Source: Streptomyces sp. NBC_00249 (GTDB taxonomy: Bacteria; Actinomycetota; Actinomycetes; Streptomycetales; Streptomycetaceae). Taken from it: DNA of 64,000 bases. The notes beneath the pieces are model-generated. The model made no database searches, was not told where the DNA came from, and saw only the letters and a list, made by a program, of their open reading frames with translations. The stretch is taken from positions 1,922,001-1,986,000 of the forward strand of contig NZ_JAPEMV010000001.1 of the NCBI RefSeq assembly GCF_026342355.1, read 5' to 3'. Position 1 is the stretch's first letter. Each line of letters opens with the position of its first letter. Below, piece by piece: positions 16,822 through 24,383 of this stretch. The position numbers and the translations under genes were made by a program.

Positions 16822-17990
16822 GGTCGGCTGCGTGCCCCTCCCGGCGGCGGACGGCAGGGGGAGGTGAGGGCCATCGCCCCGGTCGGCGGGGGCGGCCGAC
16901 TGTTGGTACCGGTCGGCGGGTGCCAGGCCGGGCGGGACGGGCTGCGGCCACGTGGCCCGGGACGCCGGGTGCGGGTCCCCTTCGGGGGCGTCGGCCCGGT
17001 CGGCGGCGCTGGACGCAACGGGCTGGTGGGTGCCCGGGGTCGCCGGGTGCGGGACCGGCTCGACGGGTGCGAGCCCGGGCGGGACGGGCTGCAGGTGGGT
17101 CGCCGGCGAAGGCAGGCGCGAGTCCCGTTCGCGGGCTTCGGCCCAGTGCCCGGGGACGGGTTCCTGCAGGTCCGGCTGCTGGCCGGTCTGCGGGGAAAGC
17201 TGGTCGCTGTCACCCCGGTCGGCCGACGCGCCGTCGGCCCGAGGGGCGGCGGTGGTCGGTGGGGTGGGTGGCCAGGGCGTGCCCTGGGCGGTCGGGGAGG
17301 TGACCTGCCCGGCCCGGGCGGTCGGCTGGGGGCCGTCGGAGGGGGTCGGCGCGGTAGGCCAAGCAGTGGTCGGCAGGGTGGGCGGCCACGGCGTGCCCTG
17401 AGCGGTCGGGGAGGCGATCTGGCCAGCCCGGGCAGCGGAGGCGTCAGGCGGGGTGGACCCGGCTGACGGGTCAGGGAGACCGTCCGTGGGGAGTGGGGGG
17501 ATGGGTGCGACGGCTCTGGCGAGGGTCGTGGTCGGCGGGGTGGGTGGCCAGGGCGTGGCCTGGGCAGTCGGGGAGGTGACCTGGCTGGCCCGGGCGGTGG
17601 GCTGGGCCGACGAATGGAGGCCGTCGGTCGGGGTTGGCGCGGCAGCCCGGGTGGAGGTCTGCGGGGTGGGTGGCCAGGGGGTGGCCTGGGCGGTCGCTGA
17701 GGTGGTCTGGTCGGCCCGGGTGGCGGGCTGGAGGGTGGAGGCGTCAGGCGGGGTGGGACCGGCTGACGGGTGAGGGGGGACGTCCGTGGGGGTTGAGGGG
17801 AGGTAACCGGTGGCCCGGGCAGTGGTGGGTGGCCACGGGGTGCCCTGGGCGGGCGGGGAGGTGGGCTGGTCGGTCCAGGGGCTGGGCTGGGGGTGGAGGT
17901 GTCGGCCTGGGCGGGCGGGGAGGTGGGCTGGGGGGTGGGGGCGTTCGCTGGGGACGGGTGGGGGGTGTCGGTGGGGGTGGGGTCGGGCAT
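16822..17990 (-). other. Pro/Thr/Ala-rich N-terminal repeat region of the siderophore synthetase, with a frameshift
   Basis: ATG 17990 lies 15 bp after the aminotransferase stop, with GAAGGA six bases upstream, a better start than GTG 16821. It opens a frame reading M-P-D-P-T-P-T-D-T-P and later T-S-P-P-A-Q. The next occurrence of that motif (T-S-P-P-A-Q-G-T-P-W-P-P-T) is in the synthetase frame. From there the frame is open into the catalytic domain. Five copies of a [TI]-[SA]-x-x-A-Q-[GA]-T-P-W-P-P-T motif follow at roughly 70-160 bp intervals. From 17990 to 14812 is 3179 bases, one short of a multiple of three. One extra base near the G-run at 17878-17881 (plus strand) would restore a protein of about 1059 residues. 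Confidence 0.7.
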
Positions 17991-18004
17991 GGGGGGTCCT
18001 TCGG

Positions 18005-19384
18005 TCAGGGGAGCCGGCGGGCTGCGGCGGGGACGGCGTCGGCCAGGCGGTCCAGGACGGCTGCGGCCTGCGCGTCGGTCAGGGTCAGCGGGGGCAGCAG
18101 GCGGACGACGGCGGCGTGCCGGCCCCCGAGTTCGACGATCAGGCCGCGGTCCAGGCATTCCTGGCGGACGGCCGCGGCGAGGGCGGGGGCGGCGGCGCCG
18201 GTGGCGGGGTCGACGAGTTCGAGGCCGATCATCAGGCCGCGGCCCCGCACTTCCGCGACGCAGGGGTGGTCGGCGGCCAGGCCGCGCAGCGCCGCCAGCA
18301 TCCGGTCTCCCAGGAGCGCCGCCCGCTCGGCGAGGCCGTTGCGGCGGACGTAGGCGAGGGTGGCGGTGCCCGCGGCCATGGCCAGCTGGTTGCCGCGGAA
18401 GGTTCCCGCGTGGGCGCCGGGCGGCCAGACGTCGAGCTCGGAGCGGTAGACGATCACCGCGAGCGGCAGGCTGCCGCCGATCGCCTTGGACAGGACCATC
18501 ACGTCGGGCACGACCCCGGCGTGGTCCACTCCCCAGAAGGCGCCGGTCCGGCCGACCCCCGTCTGTACCTCGTCGGCGATCAGCGGGATCCCCCGCCCGG
18601 CGGTGATCTCCCGCATCCGGCGGAGCCAGTCGTCCGGGGCGGGGATGACTCCGCCTTCGCCCTGGACGGGTTCGACGATCATGCCGGCGGGGGCCGGTAC
18701 CCCGCCCTTGGGGTCGTCCAGCAGGTTCTCGGTCCAGCGGGCGGCGAGCCGCGCGCCCTCGGGGCCGCCGACGCCGAAGGGGCAGCGGTGGTCCTGCGGG
18801 TACGGCAGCCGGGTCACCCGTACGTCGCCGGCTCCGCCCGAGGCGTCCAGGGCCCCGGCGGTCATGCCGTGGTAGGCGCCGGTGAAGGCGAGCAGCCCGC
18901 TGCGTCCGGTGGCGGTGCGGACGAGCTTCAGGGCGGCCTCGACGGCGTCCGTCCCGGCGGGGCCGCAGAACTGCACGCGCGCGTCCGCGGCGAGGCCGGC
19001 GGGCAGGTTCGTGAACAGTTCGGTGGTGAAGGCGTCCTTGACGGGGGTCGCCAGGTCGAGGACGTGCAGCGGGGCCCCGGAGTCGAGGACCTTGCGGATG
19101 GCTTCGAGGACGACGGGATGGTTGTGCCCGAGGGCGAGGGTGCCCGCGCCGGAGAGGCAGTCGAGGTAGCGCCGCCCGTCGGCTCCCTCGATGGTCAACC
19201 CCCGTGCGCGTACGGGCACGATGGGCAGTGAGCGCGCGTAGGTCCGTGCGGCGGACTCGCGCTGTGCCTGGCGGCGCAAAATGCTTTCCGCTGCGGTGCG
19301 TTCCCGGTTTCCCTGGGCGGGGACCAGTGCCGGGGCCACCGGCGGGGTCTGTGGCGCGGCTGCGGCCGGCTCGGTCAAGGCCAC
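18005..19384 (-). CDS. Class III aminotransferase, diaminobutyrate-2-oxoglutarate transaminase type (RhbA-like)
   Basis: A 459-residue PLP enzyme. Family features include F-C-G-P-A-G-T-D-A-V-E-A-A-L-K, the G-A-Y-H-G-M-T segment, D-E-V-Q-T-G-V-G-R-T-G, and the PLP lysine in L-S-K-A-I-G-G. The closest well-known relatives make 2,4-diaminobutyrate from aspartate semialdehyde, a building block of rhizobactin-type siderophores. The GTG start at 19384 has GGGAGG ten bases upstream. First gene of the siderophore operon; its stop lies just before the ribosome site of the synthetase gene. The diaminobutyrate decarboxylase usually paired with it is absent from this window. Confidence 0.88.
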   Translation of the reverse strand: MALTEPAAAAPQTPPVAPALVPAQGNRERTAAESILRRQAQRESAARTYARSLPIVPVRARGLTIEGADGRRYLDCLSGAGTLALGHNHPVVLEAIRKVLDSGAPLHVLDLATPVKDAFTTELFTNLPAGLAADARVQFCGPAGTDAVEAALKLVRTATGRSGLLAFTGAYHGMTAGALDASGGAGDVRVTRLPYPQDHRCPFGVGGPEGARLAARWTENLLDDPKGGVPAPAGMIVEPVQGEGGVIPAPDDWLRRMREITAGRGIPLIADEVQTGVGRTGAFWGVDHAGVVPDVMVLSKAIGGSLPLAVIVYRSELDVWPPGAHAGTFRGNQLAMAAGTATLAYVRRNGLAERAALLGDRMLAALRGLAADHPCVAEVRGRGLMIGLELVDPATGAAAPALAAAVRQECLDRGLIVELGGRHAAVVRLLPPLTLTDAQAAAVLDRLADAVPAAARRLP

Positions 19385-19706
19385 GACTGTCGGTCCTCCC
19401 GCACGGATGCTCTTCCGGATTGCGTCTCGAACATGAACGCTGCTGTCCCATCCCCCGTACGTACCAACGACGATGGAGGCGGCGGATCACGGGTCGGCCG
19501 AAGATCCTTGGCCGCGCGGGCCGGTGCGGGGAGAGGAGCCGGGAGAGGAGCCGGGAGAGGAGCCGGGAGAGGAGGGGAGCGTTCCGGCCGGGCAGGAACC
19601 GCGGACCCGGGGGCCGCCGTCCTAACCGACGGCGGCATAGTGGGGTGCTGCAACCGCCCCGAGCGACACCGTCTCAACACCTCGAAGCCCCAGGGGGACT
19701 TACGAC
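19385..19706. other. Intergenic region between siderophore operon and secreted protease (322 bp)
   Basis: This is a divergent control region. It holds a four-copy 12-bp tandem repeat (19529-19576). No clear iron box (TTAGGTTAGGCTCACCTAA-type) for DmdR/IdeR was found, although the neighbouring siderophore operon would be expected to have one. Confidence 0.5.
19529..19576. repeat. 12-bp tandem repeat, four copies
   Basis: GGGAGAGGAGCC is repeated at 19529, 19541 and 19553, and with two changes at 19565. It is purine-rich on the plus strand and lies in non-coding DNA. Such runs can vary in copy number. Confidence 0.85.
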
Positions 19707-20882
19707 ATGCGACCGAACCGACCGGTCACCGCGATCCTGGCCGCGGCCGCGCTCGCGCTGACCGCCGCGGCCTGCGGGCCCGGCGACGACCAGGCCGGCG
19801 GCGACTCCAAGCCGACCGTGGCCGCTCCGCTGCCGTCCGGCAGCTCGGACGGGATCAAGATCCCGCAGGAGCTGAAGGACCGGCTCAAGGAGCACGGCTT
19901 CGACCTGGAGAAGTGGAAGGGGGGTGCGTGGAAGAACTGGAAGAAGGAGGACTGGCTCCGCGAGGCGGGCGACTACGTCAACCCGATCATCGAGGGCCTG
20001 TGGGACCCGGACCGGATGCGTGACGCCGAGCAGCCGCAGCGTCCGGCGGTCGACCCGGACGCCGGCAAGGACCAGGGCGTGACGGACCCGACCCCGGCGC
20101 CGGTCGCGGCGAAGCCGGCGGTCTCGCCGTACCACTCCAGCGTCCCGGCGTCCGGCAAGGTCTTCTTCGACGGCCCCGAGGGCTCGATGGTGTGCTCGGC
20201 GACCGTGGTGAAGGACCCGGCCCACCCGGGCAAGTCGAACATGGTCTGGACGGCGGGCCACTGCGTGCACGCGGGGAAGGCCGGCGGCTGGTACCGCAAC
20301 ATCGCCTTCGTCCCGTCCTACAACAACTCGGGCAAGGCGGCCGCCGAGCTCAAGGGCGCCCCGCGCGAGCAGGTGGCCCCGTACGGCGTGTGGTGGAGCG
20401 ACTGGGCGCAGACCTCGGACCAGTGGATCGCGACCGGCGGCCCGACGGGCGGCGCGGGTGCCCCGTACGACTTCGCGGTGCTCCACGTGACGCCGGAGAA
20501 GGGCAGCACGAAGTCGCTGGAGGAGACGGTCGGTACGGCGCTCCCCGTGGAGTTCAACGCCCCGGCGGTGCCGAAGGTCGCGAGCATCACGGCGACGGGC
20601 TACCCGGCGGCGGCTCCGTTCGACGGCCAGAAGTCCTTCCAGTGCACGGACAAGCCCGGCCGGCTGGCGCTGAGCCAGGCCGACCCGGTGATGTACCGCA
20701 TCGGCTGCACGATGACGGGTGGTTCCTCGGGTGGCGGCTGGGTCGCGGCGGGTGCCGACGGCAAGCCGGCGCTGGTGTCGAACACCTCGATCGGCCCGGC
20801 GAAGGCGGGCTGGCTGGCAGGACCGCGACTCGGTCCTGAGGCCAAGGGCATCTACACCGCGGTGAGCGGCAAGTTCAAGTAA
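19707..20882 (+). CDS. Secreted trypsin-like serine peptidase, probable lipoprotein
   Basis: A 391-residue protein. The N-terminus has Arg residues, a hydrophobic stretch and a Cys at 23 (L-T-A-A-A-C-G), so lipid attachment at the outer membrane face is likely, although -3 is Ala rather than Leu. The chymotrypsin-fold triad is visible: His185 (W-T-A-G-H-C), Asp255 (Y-D-F-A-V-L) and Ser341 (G-G-S-S-G-G). Cysteine pairs near 163/186 and 313/334 probably form disulfides. A Lys/Trp-rich linker (about 66-85) precedes the catalytic domain. The substrate is unknown. Confidence 0.85.
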   Translation: MRPNRPVTAILAAAALALTAAACGPGDDQAGGDSKPTVAAPLPSGSSDGIKIPQELKDRLKEHGFDLEKWKGGAWKNWKKEDWLREAGDYVNPIIEGLWDPDRMRDAEQPQRPAVDPDAGKDQGVTDPTPAPVAAKPAVSPYHSSVPASGKVFFDGPEGSMVCSATVVKDPAHPGKSNMVWTAGHCVHAGKAGGWYRNIAFVPSYNNSGKAAAELKGAPREQVAPYGVWWSDWAQTSDQWIATGGPTGGAGAPYDFAVLHVTPEKGSTKSLEETVGTALPVEFNAPAVPKVASITATGYPAAAPFDGQKSFQCTDKPGRLALSQADPVMYRIGCTMTGGSSGGGWVAAGADGKPALVSNTSIGPAKAGWLAGPRLGPEAKGIYTAVSGKFK

Positions 20883-20923
20883 CAGAGCGACGCGCGTGCC
20901 CCGCTTCCGGGCGGGGCGCGCGC

Positions 20924-20963
20924 ACGGCCGAGGCCCCCCGCATCAGCGGGGGGCCTCGGCCGT
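20924..20963. terminator. Bidirectional terminator between the protease and hflX
   Basis: A perfect 18-bp stem (20924-20941 with 20946-20963) and a 4-base loop, followed by TTCT on the plus strand, lie between convergent genes. Confidence 0.88.
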
Positions 20964-20988
20964 TCTGCGGCGGGGTCGTGCGCGCCGG

Positions 20989-22494
20989 CTACTGCTTGGC
21001 GGGCACGTACGGCGCCAGGTCCGACGCCAGCTCCGGGTGGACCCGGGCCTTGAGCAGGGTGCCCTCCGGGGTGTGCTCCTCGGAGATCACCTCGCCCTCG
21101 GCGTGCGCCTTGGCCACCAGCGAGCCGCGCGTGTACGGCACCAGGGCCTCGACCTCGACCTCGGGCCGCGGCAGCTCGGTGTCGATGAGCGTCAGCAGCT
21201 GCTCGATGCCCTGGCCGGTGCGCGCGGAGACGGCGATGGAGTGCCGTTCGATGCGCAGCAGCCGCTGGAGGACGAGCGGGTCGGCGGCGTCCGCCTTGTT
21301 GATCACGACGATCTCGGGCACGTTGACCGCGCCGACCTCGCGGATGACCTCGCGTACGGCCGCCAGCTGCTCCTCGGGCGCCGGGTGCGAGCCGTCGACG
21401 ATGTGCAGGATGAGGTCGGAGTCGCCGACCTCCTCCATCGTGGAGCGGAACGCCTCGACGAGGTGGTGGGGCAGGTGCCGGACGAAGCCGACCGTGTCGG
21501 CGAGGGTGTAGACCCGGCCGGACGGGGTCTCGGCCCGGCGCACGGTCGGGTCGAGGGTGGCGAACAGTGCGTTCTCCACCAGGACGCCGGCGCCGGTGAG
21601 GCGGTTGAGCAGGGAGGACTTGCCGGCGTTGGTGTAGCCGGCGATGGCGACCGAGGGCACCTTGTTGCGGCGCCGTTCCTGCCGCTTGATGTCGCGGCCG
21701 GTCTTCATCTCGGCGATCTCCCGGCGCATCTTCGCCATCTTCTCGCGGATGCGGCGCCGGTCGGTCTCGATCTTGGTCTCGCCGGGGCCTCGGGTGGCCA
21801 TGCCGCCACCGCCGCCGCCACCCATCTGCCGGGACAGCGAAGCACCCCAGCCGCGCAGGCGCGGAAGCATGTACTGCATCTGCGCGAGGGCGACCTGGGC
21901 CTTGCCCTCCCGGGACTTGGCGTGCTGGGCGAAGATGTCGAGGATGAGCGCGGTCCGGTCGACGACCTTGACCTTGACCACGTCTTCGAGGGCGATGAGC
22001 TGGCCGGGGCTGAGCTCGCCGTCGCAGACGACGGTGTCGGCGCCGCTCTCCAGCACGATGTCGCGCAGCTCGCGGGCCTTGCCGGAACCGATGAAGGTGG
22101 CCGGGTCGGGCTTGTCGCGGCGCTGCATCACGCCGTCGAGCACGAGGGCGCCCGCCGTCTCGGCGAGGGCGGCGAGCTCCGCGAGGGAGTTCTCCGCGTC
22201 CTGGACGGTGCCGGAGGTCCAGACACCGACGAGGACCACGCGCTCCAGGCGGAGCTGGCGGTACTCGACTTCGGTGACGTCCTCGAGTTCGGTGGAGAGG
22301 CCGGCCACGCGGCGCAGGGCCGCGCGCTCGGAGCGGTCGAGCTGGTCGCCGTCCCGCGCGCCGTCGATCTCGTGGCTCCAGGCGACGTCCTCTTCCATCA
22401 GGGCATCGGCCCGAAGGCTCTCGGTGAAGCTCTGCGGCTCGCGCACGTCCTGCGCGTCCCGCGGGTCCTGGGAAGGGGAAGAAGAGGAGGTCAT
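20989..22494 (-). CDS. hflX: GTPase HflX
   Basis: A 501-residue ribosome-associated GTPase that splits stalled ribosomes under stress. The N-terminal HflX domain includes F-I-G-S-G-K-A and a Gly-rich G-G-G-G-G-G loop. The G domain has G1 G-Y-T-N-A-G-K-S-S, G3 D-T-V-G-F and G4 N-K-A-D. ATG 22494 has AAGGA upstream. Length and motif order are normal for actinobacterial HflX. Confidence 0.95.
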   Translation of the reverse strand: MTSSSSPSQDPRDAQDVREPQSFTESLRADALMEEDVAWSHEIDGARDGDQLDRSERAALRRVAGLSTELEDVTEVEYRQLRLERVVLVGVWTSGTVQDAENSLAELAALAETAGALVLDGVMQRRDKPDPATFIGSGKARELRDIVLESGADTVVCDGELSPGQLIALEDVVKVKVVDRTALILDIFAQHAKSREGKAQVALAQMQYMLPRLRGWGASLSRQMGGGGGGGMATRGPGETKIETDRRRIREKMAKMRREIAEMKTGRDIKRQERRRNKVPSVAIAGYTNAGKSSLLNRLTGAGVLVENALFATLDPTVRRAETPSGRVYTLADTVGFVRHLPHHLVEAFRSTMEEVGDSDLILHIVDGSHPAPEEQLAAVREVIREVGAVNVPEIVVINKADAADPLVLQRLLRIERHSIAVSARTGQGIEQLLTLIDTELPRPEVEVEALVPYTRGSLVAKAHAEGEVISEEHTPEGTLLKARVHPELASDLAPYVPAKQ

Positions 22495-22693
22495 TGGATC
22501 CTTACGTCGATTCGATCGGGTCGCGCCGGCCGAGGCCAAAGGTACCGGCCGGGCGTGACATCACACTGTCACGTCCAACGCGTCACCCCGTCCGGGGATT
22601 CCCCGGGCGGCCTCGTCGACCTCGTCGATGGTGTCATGCCCGTTCCTGGCCCGTCATACCGTTTTCCCGGCGGCGGTACGGGGGCGGCGCCCG

Positions 22694-24241
22694 CTACGGC
22701 TTCGCAGCCGCCGCGGCGGCGGGTGCGGCGGGCGGGGCCTGGGCGGTAGCGGGGGCGCTCCACTCCGGGTGTCCGGGCATGGCCGGGGTCGTGGTGCCGT
22801 AGAGCCAGGGCTCCAGGAAGGCCCCGAGATCGCGTCCGGCCTCCTGCGAGGCCAGGCGTACGAAGTCCTCCGTGCTCGCGACCGAGTCCTTGTGCTCCGC
22901 CACCCAGCGCCGCTCGACGCGGTCGAAGGCCTCCGCTCCGATCTCCTGGCGCAGGGCGTAGAGGATCAGCGCGGCCCCGTCGTAGACCACGGGCCGGAAC
23001 AGTCCGATCTTCTCCCCGGGGGCGGCGGCCTTCGGGGCGGCCGGGGCGCCGCCGGCGGCGCGCCACTGGTCGGAGCGCTGGTAGGCCTCGCGCATGCGCC
23101 GCTCCAGGGCGTACTTGCCGAGGCCGTCGGCGTACAGGGCCTCGTACCAGGTCGCGTGTCCTTCGTTGAGCCACAGGTCAGACCAGGTCCGGGGGGTCAC
23201 GCTGTCGCCGAACCACTGGTGGGCGAGTTCGTGGACCATGACGGACTCCACGTACCACTCGGGGTAGCCCTCGCCGGTGAAGAGGCCGTGCTCGAAGAGG
23301 GAGAGGGTCTGCGTCTCCAGCTCGAAGCCCGTCTTGGCCCGCGCGATGAGCACTCCGTAGTTCTCGAAGGGGTAGCGGCCGACGTGCCGCTCCATCCACT
23401 CGACGTGGCCGGCGGTCTTCTTCAGCCAGGGCTCCAGCTTCTCCCGGTCGGCCTCGGGGACCACGTCGCGCAGCGGCAGTCCGTGCGGTCCGGTGCGGTG
23501 GACGACGGCGGAGCGGCCGATGGAGACCTGGGCGAGTTCGGTGGCCATCGGGTGCAGGGTGCGGTACGTCCACACGGTCGCGCCGCCCGCGCGCGCGGCG
23601 GGGAGGGCGCCGGGCACTCCGTTGGCGACGGCGGTGAGACCGGGCGGGGTGGTGACGCGGAAGGTGAACCAGGCCTTGTCGGCGGGGTGGTCGTTGCAGG
23701 GGAAGACGCGGTGGGCGGCGTCGGCCTGGTTGGCCATGGCGAGGCCGTCCTCGGTGGGGACCCAGCCGCCGTCGCCGCGGCCGCGCGGGTCGCTGGTGTG
23801 GCGGACGGTGATGTGCAGCGGCGTGCTCGCGGCGACCGGCTGCGCGGGGGTGAGCACGAGGTCCTCCCCCGCGCTCTCGAACCGTGCGGGCTGCCCGTTG
23901 ACCTCGACGGAGGCGACCTTCCCGTGGGTGAAGTCGAGGTTGATCCGCTCCATCGGCTCCAGGCTGCGGGCTTCGATGACGGTGACGGCGTCGAGGGGGC
24001 TGAGGTTGTCCTTGTACGTGAGGGACAGGTCGTACGAGAGGACGTCGTACCCCGGGTTGCCGAGCTCCGGGAACAGCCGGTCGCCGATGCCCAGGGGCTT
24101 CGGCGGGGGCAGCACGGCGGCGACGAGGGTCAGGGAGGCCGCCGCGAGCAGGGCGGCGCGCAGGCGGGGGGAGGTGAGCTGCATCCACCACCGCTTACCA
24201 GCGCCCGGCACGGGCCCGCGCGCGACGCGCGACGCGGCCAC
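22694..24241 (-). CDS. Secreted M1-family zinc metallopeptidase
   Basis: An aminopeptidase-N-like enzyme of up to 515 residues. The zinc site is H-E-L-A-H-Q at 337-342 with the third ligand Glu360 in L-N-E-G-H. The exopeptidase G-x-M-x-N loop is not obvious, so endopeptidase or restricted aminopeptidase activity is possible. A signal peptide follows the internal Met at residue 20 (R-L-R-A-A-L-L-A-A-A-S). The start could equally be ATG 24184, giving 496 residues and a conventional signal peptide; neither start has a strong ribosome site. The C-terminus is an Ala/Pro-rich tail. Confidence 0.87.
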   Translation of the reverse strand: MAASRVARGPVPGAGKRWWMQLTSPRLRAALLAAASLTLVAAVLPPPKPLGIGDRLFPELGNPGYDVLSYDLSLTYKDNLSPLDAVTVIEARSLEPMERINLDFTHGKVASVEVNGQPARFESAGEDLVLTPAQPVAASTPLHITVRHTSDPRGRGDGGWVPTEDGLAMANQADAAHRVFPCNDHPADKAWFTFRVTTPPGLTAVANGVPGALPAARAGGATVWTYRTLHPMATELAQVSIGRSAVVHRTGPHGLPLRDVVPEADREKLEPWLKKTAGHVEWMERHVGRYPFENYGVLIARAKTGFELETQTLSLFEHGLFTGEGYPEWYVESVMVHELAHQWFGDSVTPRTWSDLWLNEGHATWYEALYADGLGKYALERRMREAYQRSDQWRAAGGAPAAPKAAAPGEKIGLFRPVVYDGAALILYALRQEIGAEAFDRVERRWVAEHKDSVASTEDFVRLASQEAGRDLGAFLEPWLYGTTTPAMPGHPEWSAPATAQAPPAAPAAAAAAKP

Positions 24242-24383
24242 CCGAACGAGGCGCTGCGGCCCCGTCCCGGGCTACGTACGCCCCCGGTGCACGCCCCCGC
24301 GCCCCCGGAGCCCCCGCTCACACCCCCACGAGCCCCCGCCCGCCCCCGGTTCCCCCTCTTCCCCCTGAAGTCCCTGGGGCCGG

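Noticed and set aside
16563..19490. A 975-codon open frame on the minus strand across the siderophore operon
   Set aside because: It is a low-complexity Pro/Arg frame created by GC-rich repeats and the antisense bias of neighbouring codons. The aminotransferase and synthetase frames explain the DNA; only the Pro/Thr part around 16822-17990 was kept, as an extension.
19529..19576. Short direct repeats considered as a CRISPR array
   Set aside because: The 12-bp units are contiguous with no spacers, and no cas genes are present.
19385..19706. Iron-responsive operator for the siderophore operon
   Set aside because: Searched by eye for a TTAGGTTAGGCTCACCTAA-like 19-mer on both strands and found no acceptable match.
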